From the IMG/VR virus record IMGVR_UViG_3300046006_001758, positions 1-25,266 of that record: 25,266 nucleotides of DNA; one strand, 5' to 3'. This DNA comes from a virus. The notes under the pieces were generated by a model that worked only from the letters and a program-made list of their open reading frames with translations, was not told where the DNA came from and searched no databases. How positions within the stretch are numbered: the first letter of the stretch is position 1; each line of letters begins with the position of its first letter. Positions 1 through 8,061 of this stretch are shown piece by piece. A program made the position numbers and the translations under genes.

Positions 1-4
1 TAGG

Positions 5-3000
5 TCAATAGGCCTGAATCACGGCGTCGATCAGCCCCGGCACTTGCGCGCCAGCGGCGTTGAGCACGTAGACCATGGGGCCCAGCGTGGTGTTGGTTTT
101 GTCGGCATAGCGGGCGGTCACGCCGCCATTGCCATCGGCCTGCACCGTGATCTGGATGTTCTTGATGGCCAACAGCCCTGCAGGCACGGCCAAGCGGGTG
201 CCGGTGGCGCTGACGGCCAGGTCGTTCGTGTTGACGGTGATGTCGGGCACGTCCAGGTTGGCTTGCAGCGTTTGCATGACTTCGGTGCCCGTGCCGCCAG
301 CGGTGGTGATGCGAAAGCGGAACGTCTCGCCGTTCACCGCGTCGGCATAGCCGGGCCAGACTGACCAGTCTTGCGGCTGGCCATAAAACGGGTCGGTGTC
401 TGGCCCATAGAAAAAGTCGCCGCTGATGCCGTAAAACGCCTCCGCGTTGTCGCGGGCATATTCAATGGTGTAGCTGCTGGCCACAATGCTGTGGCTGAGC
501 GTGAGCCGACCGGGGCCGTTGGAGATGACGTCCCACTCATACCGCATGCTCTGGCTTTGCGAAAGCGCATAAAACGGGCTGGTGTCCATGCCATAAAACG
601 GCTCTTCGTCTGCGCCATAAAACAAGTCCGTCGCGCTGGCCACCAGCTGGCCACCGACCACGCTGGCGTTGGTTTTGATGCCGGGCCATGCGGTGTGCTG
701 CGGCCAGGTGTTGACCACGTTGTCGACCAGCGCATCGCCCAGGTTGACGGTGATGACGGCGGCGTTGGTGCTTTCGTTGCCCGTGGTGTCCACGGCTTTG
801 ATGAGCAGCGTGACGGTGCCCGTGGGCCGGTTGACCAGGGTGTAGGGTGTCTCGGTGATCAAGCCGTCGTGCAGGTCGGCAGCCGTGGGCCACCAGGTGT
901 TTTGCCCATAGTGGAAGCGGATTTTGTAGCCCGCCAGGTCGATGGCATCCACCGGCGACCAGTTCAGCACATCACCCGTGATGGCAAAGACCAACACATC
1001 GGGCGGCGGCACGCTCAGGCCTTGCACGGTGTAGCCAATGCGCTGCGCGGTGCCGCGCATGCCCAGCGAGCTGAAAGGCCGAAGCTCCAGCGCCCACACC
1101 TCGCTCAGGCCGCCCATCCAGCTGAATGATCGGTTCAGCGTGGTGCCCAGCAGCTCCAGTGGGCCATCGCCCCGTGCACCCCAGACTTGCACGCTGTTGG
1201 TGGCCTCTACAGAGTCGAAGTCCACCGACAGATCGGTGTACCAGGTGTTGCCTTGGCGGCGCAGCACTTCATTCACGCGCAGGTTGCTGATGGCGGGCGT
1301 GACCGACAGCAGGCTGCGGTTGGGCGGCGGCGTGTACGCGCCCGAGTTGACAAACGGCCAAAACTCGTCAGGCAGCGGCACCACGGTGACCTGTGCGCCG
1401 GCCATGCCGCCCATGGGCTCGACCTTGCTGACCACCACACGCAGGCCAGGCGTCGCCTTGAAGTCAAAAACCCACAGCGCATCGTGCACTTGGCCACCCG
1501 CCCCCACGCTGCCCGGCAAAGGCACGCCCGCAGGCCATGCGCCCACCAGCGTGACCGACCGCGCCGTGCCGGTGAAGGCCTGCACCTGAAAAATGCGGTA
1601 TTGCGCCTCGCCCAGCAGGCGCAGGCCAATGAACTTGTTGGACGCACCACCGGGGCCGGTGGCGGGCACGGCATCGTCTAGCCCCAGGGTGATGACGCCA
1701 CCCACATCGGTCACGCTTTGCACGCGGCCACTGTAGCCCCATTGGGTCATGTCGTGGCTCAGGCTCAGCACGGTGCCGCGCCGGTAGGTCAGGTGTTCCA
1801 GGTCTTGCTCAAACGTGATGGCCTTGGCCATGTAAATGTTTTGCGCCATGCTGTGGCGGGCCAGCACGGCGGCATGCGGTTCGCTGGTGATGCCCAAGTT
1901 GCTCAGGCGGGCGGTGCTGCGCGGCATGGTGACGCCGGGGGCCAGCACGCGCAGGGCGTTCCATTGGTTGCCTTGGGCGCGGTCAAAGTAGCCGTATTCG
2001 ATTTCGTCGGCCCTATCGTTCAGGTCGTATTGCACCGAAAACGACTTGGCCTTGATGTTGCCCATGTTGATCACGCCTTCGATGGGCGCATCGTCTGCCA
2101 GCCACTGCACGCCCAGCTTGCCGTCGGGCATGGACATGCTGCCCATCCCAGCGTAGGCGATGGCGTCCAGCAGGTCGCCGTGGCTCATGGCGTCTTGTAT
2201 GTGCGCGTCGAACGTGAAGCCGCGCGCGGTGCACCACACGGTAAATGCTTTGATGCTGTCCAGGTCGATGCGGCTGTCAGGCCAGCCCAGGCCCGCCATC
2301 AGGCGACCGTTTTCGTCGTAAAAGCCCCGCGCATAGGCGAGCATGATCGTGCCGGGGTTGCTCAGGCCATCACCCCGGTTGGTGGCGGTGACCCACGCGC
2401 TGCCATTCCAATGCGGGCAGGGCTTGGCGGTCAGGATGCCGTTGAGTTCGTCAATCGCGCCGCTCAGCTGGCCGCTGGCCTTCATGTTCACGGCCAGCAG
2501 GGCCTGGCCGGGAAAACTGGTGGTCTGCGCCTGGAAGCTGCGCAGCTGGATCCACTGCACAGCGTTTTGGCCACTGGTGCTGGTGTTGTTGGCTGTGAGC
2601 TTGCGCAGGCGCACGTCGTATTGGCCCAGCGCAACAGGGATGGCGAATGTGCGGCGCAGGGGCTTGGCGGTGCTGTTGAACAACCAAGCAACCCCTGCAG
2701 CCGAATAAAGATCAACCCAGCGTTTTTTCTGGATGAGTCCCCATATTGCAAAGTCGCCACCTTCTCCAGAATAGGGAGCCCATCCATATTCGGTGTAATC
2801 CTCTTCCACCCGCTTGGTCGATCCGGTTTGCAAGCCCACCCAATTGCCCGACCCGGCCACGGCATATTGAATTTCAATGTCGCACTGGCGCTGCACCCAC
2901 GCGCCGCTGTAGGGGTCGGTAGCAAACAAATTCGCCTCGATGTCGATGGCGATCTGCGCGGTGCCGGGGCTGGTGGTGCGGGTGACCCACGGGCCGGTGC

Positions 3001-3784
3001 CGGTTGGCGCGTCCAGCAATGCACCCGGGATGCTGTCCACGTTGTTGCCAGGCATGGCGGAGCTGTAGCCGTTGCCGGGCAGTCCGCTGGCGGCGATGCT
3101 CACGCTCTCAAAATTGCCAATGGCCGTCTGGCCGATGCGCAGGTTGTCCACCCGCTGGCAGTTGATGCCCAGGTGAAAGATCTGCTGCAGGTATTGGTCC
3201 TCGCCGCCAAAATACGAATAAGGCTGCGCGGCCAGGTCGAACACGGCATAGGGCTGGCCCAGCACCAAGCTCATGGGCTGCCACAGGCGCTGGCTGTTGC
3301 GGCCACCGCTCAGGCTGTAGGTCGGCTCCACGCTGTTGCTGGCCGTGTCCATGCTAGGGGCTTTGGGTGGCGGCAAGATGCGGTTGATGATCATTGAGCC
3401 AGCGGCAAAGGCCACCGCGCCGATCAAGGCGGCGCTAAAAGTGCCAGCCGTTGCACCAAGCGTGCTCAGCAGCAAACCACTGCCTGCACCCATGGTGAAA
3501 TAGGCTAACGCAGCAAACGCGATGATCTTGATCACGTCGCCTTGAGCAGCTGCCCGGCACTCGATCACCTGCCCATGGTGCACGCGCACGCGCCCCCATA
3601 GGATGGCGGGCACCTGCAGGCCGCCCACTTCCACCACCCAGGTGCTGTCCACAGCGTGGCGCTGCAGCAGGCTCAGCAGTGTTTCGCCGTCTTGCTGCAG
3701 CACGGCCACGCTGGTCTGGCCCTGTGTGGTCAGCGGGTGCGGGGTGCGCACCAGGCGGGTGGGCTTCACATCGATTACTTCCAT
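5..3784 (-). CDS. TipJ/gpJ-type host-specificity (central tail tip) protein with gpI-like N-terminus
   Basis: This 1259-aa protein should form the tail tip that contacts the host receptor. Residues 1-75 look like the beta-grasp domain of a gpI-type tail assembly protein. Residues about 86-136 are a long hydrophobic, Gly/Ala-rich stretch ending in ILPPP. A J-type block follows, with PYSYFGGEDQYLQQIFHLGI at about residues 188-207. The C-terminal third looks like beta-sandwich (FN3-like) modules and contains a cluster of FYG repeats around residues 1053-1140. The frame stays open upstream to 3919, but I chose the ATG at 3784. It has a GAGGGG Shine-Dalgarno sequence at good spacing, and it overlaps the NlpC/P60 stop by 10 bases as usual in this operon. 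No separate gpI gene is present, so I and J appear fused. Family assignment is firm; the domain boundaries are inferred. Confidence 0.9.
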   Translation of the reverse strand: MEVIDVKPTRLVRTPHPLTTQGQTSVAVLQQDGETLLSLLQRHAVDSTWVVEVGGLQVPAILWGRVRVHHGQVIECRAAAQGDVIKIIAFAALAYFTMGAGSGLLLSTLGATAGTFSAALIGAVAFAAGSMIINRILPPPKAPSMDTASNSVEPTYSLSGGRNSQRLWQPMSLVLGQPYAVFDLAAQPYSYFGGEDQYLQQIFHLGINCQRVDNLRIGQTAIGNFESVSIAASGLPGNGYSSAMPGNNVDSIPGALLDAPTGTGPWVTRTTSPGTAQIAIDIEANLFATDPYSGAWVQRQCDIEIQYAVAGSGNWVGLQTGSTKRVEEDYTEYGWAPYSGEGGDFAIWGLIQKKRWVDLYSAAGVAWLFNSTAKPLRRTFAIPVALGQYDVRLRKLTANNTSTSGQNAVQWIQLRSFQAQTTSFPGQALLAVNMKASGQLSGAIDELNGILTAKPCPHWNGSAWVTATNRGDGLSNPGTIMLAYARGFYDENGRLMAGLGWPDSRIDLDSIKAFTVWCTARGFTFDAHIQDAMSHGDLLDAIAYAGMGSMSMPDGKLGVQWLADDAPIEGVINMGNIKAKSFSVQYDLNDRADEIEYGYFDRAQGNQWNALRVLAPGVTMPRSTARLSNLGITSEPHAAVLARHSMAQNIYMAKAITFEQDLEHLTYRRGTVLSLSHDMTQWGYSGRVQSVTDVGGVITLGLDDAVPATGPGGASNKFIGLRLLGEAQYRIFQVQAFTGTARSVTLVGAWPAGVPLPGSVGAGGQVHDALWVFDFKATPGLRVVVSKVEPMGGMAGAQVTVVPLPDEFWPFVNSGAYTPPPNRSLLSVTPAISNLRVNEVLRRQGNTWYTDLSVDFDSVEATNSVQVWGARGDGPLELLGTTLNRSFSWMGGLSEVWALELRPFSSLGMRGTAQRIGYTVQGLSVPPPDVLVFAITGDVLNWSPVDAIDLAGYKIRFHYGQNTWWPTAADLHDGLITETPYTLVNRPTGTVTLLIKAVDTTGNESTNAAVITVNLGDALVDNVVNTWPQHTAWPGIKTNASVVGGQLVASATDLFYGADEEPFYGMDTSPFYALSQSQSMRYEWDVISNGPGRLTLSHSIVASSYTIEYARDNAEAFYGISGDFFYGPDTDPFYGQPQDWSVWPGYADAVNGETFRFRITTAGGTGTEVMQTLQANLDVPDITVNTNDLAVSATGTRLAVPAGLLAIKNIQITVQADGNGGVTARYADKTNTTLGPMVYVLNAAGAQVPGLIDAVIQAY

Positions 3785-4206
3785 TTGTAAAACCCCTCGA
3801 TGCGCTGACCGCGCCAGGCGAAGTCGCGCAGGCGGTTGAGGCTGGCCGAGCCCATGGCGTGCGAGTTGTGCAGCACCCACACATCGCCCCGGTACACAAA
3901 CACGGTGCCGATGTGCCAAGCCAACTGGCCGCCGTCGACCGGCGTGGTCAGCAGCACGCCGCAGCCGTGCACCGGCTCTTGGATGCGTTCGGCCAGCGCG
4001 TCACGCGCCACGGCGATCTGGCGGGCCTGACCGGCGCGGCCCATGCTGTGCACGCCGAGCTCGGTGGGGATGGTCAATTCGCGACCAAAAACTTGGCGCT
4101 GCACGTCCAGAAACAAATGCGCGCAGTCGTACACGCCGGGCACGTATTCCACGCCCACATAACTCTGGGCGTCGGCAAAATCTTGGGCTTCGGTGCTCAT
4201 GTTCAT
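3775..4206 (-). CDS. NlpC/P60-family tail peptidase (gpK C-terminal-like)
   Basis: This 143-aa cysteine peptidase belongs to the NlpC/P60 superfamily and probably cuts host peptidoglycan from the tail tip during DNA entry. The catalytic cysteine is C28 in YDCAHL. H98 in AWHIGT is the likely catalytic histidine, and H113/N114 are candidates for the third polar residue. It corresponds to the C-terminal half of lambda gpK; no JAB/MPN metallopeptidase half is attached. The start shown uses the ATGA overlap with the upstream DUF1833-type gene. A second in-frame ATG at 4200 lies five bases after an AGGA and could be the true start, removing two residues. It is followed directly by the tail-tip J gene, the usual order in lambda-like tails. 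Confidence 0.88.
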   Translation of the reverse strand: MNMSTEAQDFADAQSYVGVEYVPGVYDCAHLFLDVQRQVFGRELTIPTELGVHSMGRAGQARQIAVARDALAERIQEPVHGCGVLLTTPVDGGQLAWHIGTVFVYRGDVWVLHNSHAMGSASLNRLRDFAWRGQRIEGFYKWK

Positions 4207-4679
4207 CCTGGAAACAAGCCGGGCGTGTTTTGTGGGTCAAACCGCACGCGCACCGCTGTTTGGCGCATGGTGTCGTCTGCGCCCATGGTGCAAGTCACGG
4301 CGGTGGGCGTGATGCTGATGCCCGACAGCTGGGCAATAAATTGGTAATCCACCACGGTGGGCGTGGCGCGGCTGACCAACTTGAAGGTGCCCAGCAGCTC
4401 AGCACCCACGGGCAGGCCCTCTATGGCGCCGGTCAGTTCGCGGCCCACGTTGTCGATCTGCAGCTGAGCGCGGGGGTTTTCGCCTCGGGCGTCGTTGGGC
4501 AGCTTGCAGGCAAAGGGCAGCGCCACATAAGTCTGCCCGCCAATGATCCAGTCGCGGGTGTCGTTGCAAATCAGCACCGGGCTGGCAAAGCTGGCATGGT
4601 CGATCTGCAGCAGCTCCAACACGCCATGCGGGTCAGACGTGGCTTGCAGCTGGGTGCGGGTGGATGCGCTGACGCTCAT
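4203..4679 (-). CDS. DUF1833-like tail-tip protein
   Basis: This 158-aa soluble protein resembles the phage DUF1833 family. Visible landmarks are LELLQIDHASFASPV near the N-terminus, a central GQTYVALPFACKLPN stretch, and a C-terminal part ending in FDPQNTPGLFPG. In lambda-like tail operons such genes lie between the tape measure and the NlpC/P60 and J genes, where lambda has its tip proteins L and M. A role in the tail-tip complex follows from that position. It starts directly after the stop of the preceding gene (TAA then ATG, no gap), with a GGAG about ten bases upstream of its ATG. It ends in an ATGA overlap with the peptidase gene. The biochemical function is not known. Confidence 0.8.
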   Translation of the reverse strand: MSVSASTRTQLQATSDPHGVLELLQIDHASFASPVLICNDTRDWIIGGQTYVALPFACKLPNDARGENPRAQLQIDNVGRELTGAIEGLPVGAELLGTFKLVSRATPTVVDYQFIAQLSGISITPTAVTCTMGADDTMRQTAVRVRFDPQNTPGLFPG

Positions 4680-5048
4680 TTAGTAGGCGCTCCGCAGGTA
4701 TTCAAGCTGCAAGCTGCGTTCAGCAAACGTCCAGGCGCGGCTGCCGGGCTTGAGCGCCCCAATGTCGCCGCCCACAATGCGGGCCTGCACGTTGGTGCCG
4801 GTGCGCGGGTTCGTCCAGGTGAACCAATCAGCGCCGCCCCCGATCTGGGTGTAGACCCAATCCTCGAAGTCGGTGGCGTTGACCTTGGTGCGGAAATACA
4901 GCGTGACGGGCACGGTCACCATGGCGTCACTGGCCATGCGCCGCTGCTTGGGGACGCCGCGCTCCATCTCGGAGCGCAGCACCACGCTGGCGGGTTGCTC
5001 GGCTGTGTCTGCCCAGGCAATGTCGACATAAGTGGGGAAGGTGGCCAT
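4680..5048 (-). CDS. Minor tail protein, uncharacterised (gpM-position)
   Basis: This 122-aa protein contains no motif I recognise by name. It starts FPTYVDIAWADT, has a basic VPKQRRMASDAM segment and then alternates short beta-like stretches (VTVPVTLYF, DWFTWTNPRTG), consistent with a small beta-rich tail-tip adaptor. Its position directly after the tape measure matches the lambda gpM/gpL position, and that is the main reason for the call. The ATG follows immediately on the TAA of the tape measure gene. Its ribosome binding site (GGGAG) lies inside the end of that gene, so the two are translationally coupled. Confidence 0.7.
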   Translation of the reverse strand: MATFPTYVDIAWADTAEQPASVVLRSEMERGVPKQRRMASDAMVTVPVTLYFRTKVNATDFEDWVYTQIGGGADWFTWTNPRTGTNVQARIVGGDIGALKPGSRAWTFAERSLQLEYLRSAY

Positions 5049-7364
5049 TTATCGCGCTCCCTGTGGCACAAAGCGGCTGGCCGTGGCGTTGAACAGGCTG
5101 CCAGAGCCCGCCGCCATGTTGCCCGCCATGCTGTCTTCGATCTGGCGAATCACCACATCCAGCGTCATGTTGCCTTGGCTGTCTTGGCTGGTTTTGACGT
5201 CTGCCGTCTGGCCGCTGCCTGGCAGCACGTTGACCACCACATTGGCCCCGCTGCCGCCCGACATGGTGACCGGGATGGTGCGGCCATCGGGCAGGGGCAC
5301 ATAGGCCTCGTTCATGCGGCCTTCGCCAAAGATGGCGAGCTGCGGGCTGTCGGCGATGCCGCCGTTGCTGTAGGCGTTCATGGGCAGCGGGCCACCGGAC
5401 GACATGACGCCGCCGTTGGCGAAAAACGTCCCCATGTCTTGCGAGCCGTAGGCCGCGCCGGTGCCAAAGTCTGCACCTGCACTGCCACCAAAATAGCTGC
5501 CAATAGCCTTGCCCAAAATGCCCGACAGCGGCCCGGTGACCGACTGCTGGATCTGCATGCGGATCATGTCGCTGATGATGCTGTCGGCCAAGCTCTTGAA
5601 GTCCAGCTTGCCGGTGCGCACAAAGTTGGTGAGCGCGTCTTCCATGCCCCGGAAGGCGTTGGTCATCACGCCCTTGGTGTTTTCGCCCATCTTGCTGATG
5701 CTGAGCTGGTATTCCTTGACCGCATCGTTGACGCCGCGCATGGCGTCATATTGCTGGTTGATCTGGTCGGCTTGCTGGGCCATGAACTCGGCCCGGGTGT
5801 CGCTGGCCAAGCGCTGCACAGCGGCCAGCCGCTCGGTGGCCTCGATCTGGGTGATCAGGCCGTTGTTGGCGTCGTTCATCACCATCGACTCGGCCTGCGC
5901 CACTTTGGTGGCCAGTTCGCGCTCAAACGTGAGGCGGGCCACCTCTTCGGCGGTTTTGCCGATCAGCGAGGTGTTGAACGCCATGGCCCGCGCTTCGTCC
6001 GACATGGCCAAGATCGTGCGGCCATAGGCCAGTTCGGCCTGCTCTTGCAGGGTGATCAGCTCGCGCATGCCTTTTTCTTCGGCATCGTTGGCGATCTTTT
6101 TGTGGTTGAAGGCGTCGATCTGCGCAGCCACGGCCAGCGCTTGTTCTTTTTGGGCAAAGGTGAATTTGTCGCCGCTGATTTTCAGCATGCGCTGCACCTC
6201 GTCAACCTTGGTCATCTGGCCAGTCAGGTTGGCATATTGGTTGGTCAGCTGGTTGACCAGGTTGGCGCCGAAGTCGCTTTGGCTTCCAGCCGCGTCCTTT
6301 TTGGTCACCACAGGGGCTGCAGTCTTTGTCGTGCCACGCATGAATCTGCGCGACACCGCATCCCCCGTGTCTCCAGCACCAGACAGCGCCTTGAGTTGCT
6401 GCAACTCTTTCAGGTAGCCCAGCTGCTTTTTTGTTTTGGCAATATCGGCGTCAATGCTGTCTGCGCCGGTCTTGGTCGCAAAAATCTTGGTCGAATAGGC
6501 TGCCCGCTCTTTTTCCAATTCGCGCAGTTCGTCAGACAGGGCGCGGATGTTCTCACCCTGCGTTTTGAACGGGTTGATGGTGCCCATGGTCAAGATGGCA
6601 TCCATGAACCCATCAGAGTTCTTGATGCCCGCCAGCAGCTCCTGGCTGATTTCCATGATCGACGGCAGCAGCTGGCTCATGATCGACATGCTGGCCGCTT
6701 CGGCTGTCAGGCCCAGCTTCTTCATGTTGTCATTGAAGTCGGCGGCAGCCTTGGCCGCATTGCCGCCCAGGTTGACGCCAAGCCGCGCAGCTTCATCAGC
6801 CGAATCAGACAGCCCCTGCTTGCCCAGGTTCAGCACCGGGATCATGTCCATGCCGGACTTGCCCAGCGCCTTCATCGCCAGCGCTGCTTTTTCGGGGCCG
6901 TCTTGCCAGCCAGAAAAGCGCTCAGCCATGTCTTCCAGCACCTTGTCGGTGCTGCGCAGGTTGCCGCTGGCGTCTTTGAACGACACGCCCATGGTCTTGA
7001 AAACATTGGCCGCTTCGTCGCTGCCGCCTGCCGCCTCGCCCATCAGCTTGGCCAAGTGCTTTAAACCCGTGCCCAGCTGCTCAGTGGTAGTGCCCACCGA
7101 CTCACCCGCAAACCGCAGTTTGCTCAGCGCCTCGACCGACACGCCCGTTTTTTCGGACATTTCATCGAGCTGGTCCATGGTGTCCAGCGCTTTGGACAGC
7201 ATGGTCACTGCGCCCGCCACGCTCAAAACGCCCGCAGCCATAGGCCCCATGAGGCTGGTGGCGCGGGTCACGGTGTCGCCAATGCTGGCGATGTTGCGCT
7301 TGGCCGACTCCAAAGCCGCCTTGGTCTGGTCTACCGCCGTCAGGACAATTTTTGCTTCAGACAT
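5049..7364 (-). CDS. Tail tape measure protein (lambda-like)
   Basis: This 771-aa protein sets the length of the tail tube and is ejected with the DNA. The N-terminal 120 residues contain an amphipathic/hydrophobic section (IGDTVTRATSLMGPMAAGV) followed by a segment rich in TGVSVEAL-type helices. The centre is rich in Ala, Gln, Lys and Glu and predicted helical. The C-terminal third holds the lambda-type tape-measure signature region (GKLDFKSLADSIISDM, then a Gly-rich tail with SYFGGSAGADFG). At roughly 0.15 nm per residue the tail would be near 115 nm, a rule-of-thumb estimate. It lies directly after the chaperone G/GT pair, six bases past the GT stop. Confidence 0.95.
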   Translation of the reverse strand: MSEAKIVLTAVDQTKAALESAKRNIASIGDTVTRATSLMGPMAAGVLSVAGAVTMLSKALDTMDQLDEMSEKTGVSVEALSKLRFAGESVGTTTEQLGTGLKHLAKLMGEAAGGSDEAANVFKTMGVSFKDASGNLRSTDKVLEDMAERFSGWQDGPEKAALAMKALGKSGMDMIPVLNLGKQGLSDSADEAARLGVNLGGNAAKAAADFNDNMKKLGLTAEAASMSIMSQLLPSIMEISQELLAGIKNSDGFMDAILTMGTINPFKTQGENIRALSDELRELEKERAAYSTKIFATKTGADSIDADIAKTKKQLGYLKELQQLKALSGAGDTGDAVSRRFMRGTTKTAAPVVTKKDAAGSQSDFGANLVNQLTNQYANLTGQMTKVDEVQRMLKISGDKFTFAQKEQALAVAAQIDAFNHKKIANDAEEKGMRELITLQEQAELAYGRTILAMSDEARAMAFNTSLIGKTAEEVARLTFERELATKVAQAESMVMNDANNGLITQIEATERLAAVQRLASDTRAEFMAQQADQINQQYDAMRGVNDAVKEYQLSISKMGENTKGVMTNAFRGMEDALTNFVRTGKLDFKSLADSIISDMIRMQIQQSVTGPLSGILGKAIGSYFGGSAGADFGTGAAYGSQDMGTFFANGGVMSSGGPLPMNAYSNGGIADSPQLAIFGEGRMNEAYVPLPDGRTIPVTMSGGSGANVVVNVLPGSGQTADVKTSQDSQGNMTLDVVIRQIEDSMAGNMAAGSGSLFNATASRFVPQGAR

Positions 7365-7370
7365 TCCAGG

Positions 7371-8032
7371 TCAGGCCCCACTTTGTTTGCGCCACAGGCG
7401 CAAGGTTTCTCGTTCCATCACTTGCACGGCTTGGGTGACTTCGGGCCAGTCGGCCCGGGGCACCTCTTGCATTTCCAGCACAAAGGCCAAGGCCTCCATG
7501 CGCAGGCCAATCGGCCCATTCATGCCCACGCTCCACTGCGTGGACATGGCCCGGAACACCGCAAACGGGGCCACGTTTTCTGGCCACACATCCAGGTGGT
7601 CGGGCTCTTTGGGCGTTTCGGCCTTGAGTCCAAAGGCTGCAAGGGCTTGGTCGATGTGTTCTTTGTCTTCAAACCCTTCGATCAGTCGCCTTGCAGCCTC
7701 TATCAGTTTTTTCGTTTCGCCTCGGTCAGCTCTTTGAGGTAAGCCCGGAAAATCTCACCTTGCGCGGCGGGGTAGTTGTCCAACAAGTCGGTCAACGCGG
7801 TCAGGCTGTAGGGCACTTCGGTGCCGTCATCGGCCTGCACGCCAGCCCAACCCGCCACCACTTTGTGCAGCGTTTCGGCACCGTCTTGGGTGCCGGTTTC
7901 GCCGATCCACTTGGCCAGCGCGGCCTTGTTTTGGTGCTTGAAGGTGAACAACACCTCCAACGGCTCGGACAAGCCGGGCACGGACAGCGCCACGGGCGCG
8001 GTGAAGGTGGGTTTGGGGTTGAGCTTGAACAT
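7371..8032 (-). CDS. gpGT-like tail assembly chaperone made by -1 frameshift (C-terminal DUF1799 domain)
   Basis: If ribosomes slip -1 on the A AAA AAC heptamer at 7712-7706, the upstream 109-codon reading frame continues in a frame open to 7371. The result is a 220-aa fusion: 109 codons read to the slip site, 39 codons of linker, and a 72-residue domain of the phage DUF1799 type (VWPENVAPFAVFRAMSTQW). The 39 linker codons contain no stop. The C-terminal part occurs right before the tape measure gene, as lambda T does, and its product should bind the tape measure and recruit tube subunits. The only start inside the second frame is a GTG at 7589 with no clear ribosome binding site, which favours the frameshift route. 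The fusion is inferred from sequence, not demonstrated. Confidence 0.82.
7634..7712 (-). other. Programmed -1 ribosomal frameshift signal (slippery heptamer plus stem)
   Basis: Read on the minus strand, the slippery heptamer A AAA AAC occupies 7712-7706 in the zero frame (codons CGA AAA AAC), followed at once by the TGA stop. After a 6-nt spacer comes AGGCTGCAAGG (7699-7689). Its perfect 11-base complement CCTTGCAGCCT lies at 7644-7634, giving a stem with a 44-nt loop. A GAGG seven bases upstream of the heptamer may act as an internal Shine-Dalgarno-like stimulator. Heptamer, spacer length and stem all match the classical -1 frameshift design. Efficiency cannot be read from sequence. Confidence 0.82.
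7703..8032 (-). CDS. Tail assembly chaperone (gpG-like, unshifted product)
   Basis: This 109-aa protein lies between the tail tube and tape measure genes, where every lambda-like phage has its tail assembly chaperone. It opens with FKLNPKPTFTAPVALSVPG and a GLSEPLEVLFTFKHQNKAAL stretch, as in other phage tail chaperones. It ends in KELTEAKRKN, with the last three codons lying on the A-rich slippery sequence and the TGA stop directly behind it. Such proteins coat the tape measure during tube assembly and do not remain in the virion. A smaller share of translation should continue into the GT form described separately. The ribosome binding site is weak (GAGAG about 11 bases upstream of the ATG). 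Confidence 0.85.
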   Translation of the reverse strand: MFKLNPKPTFTAPVALSVPGLSEPLEVLFTFKHQNKAALAKWIGETGTQDGAETLHKVVAGWAGVQADDGTEVPYSLTALTDLLDNYPAAQGEIFRAYLKELTEAKRKN

Positions 8033-8061
8033 GCGCGGGTTGTCTCTCGGGTTTGTTTTTG

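Noticed and set aside
1718-3397. A 559-codon plus-strand frame
   Set aside because: Antisense shadow of the J gene with low-complexity His/Ala/Gly composition; no start signal or family.
4230-7064. A 944-codon open frame on the plus strand
   Set aside because: It is antisense to the tape measure and tail-tip genes. The product is His/Gln/Val-rich, without motifs and without a ribosome binding site. G+C-rich coding DNA commonly leaves such open antisense frames.
7371-7589. DUF1799 domain as an independently started gene
   Set aside because: Only a GTG without a clear binding site is available, while the frame joins the upstream chaperone by a convincing -1 slip.
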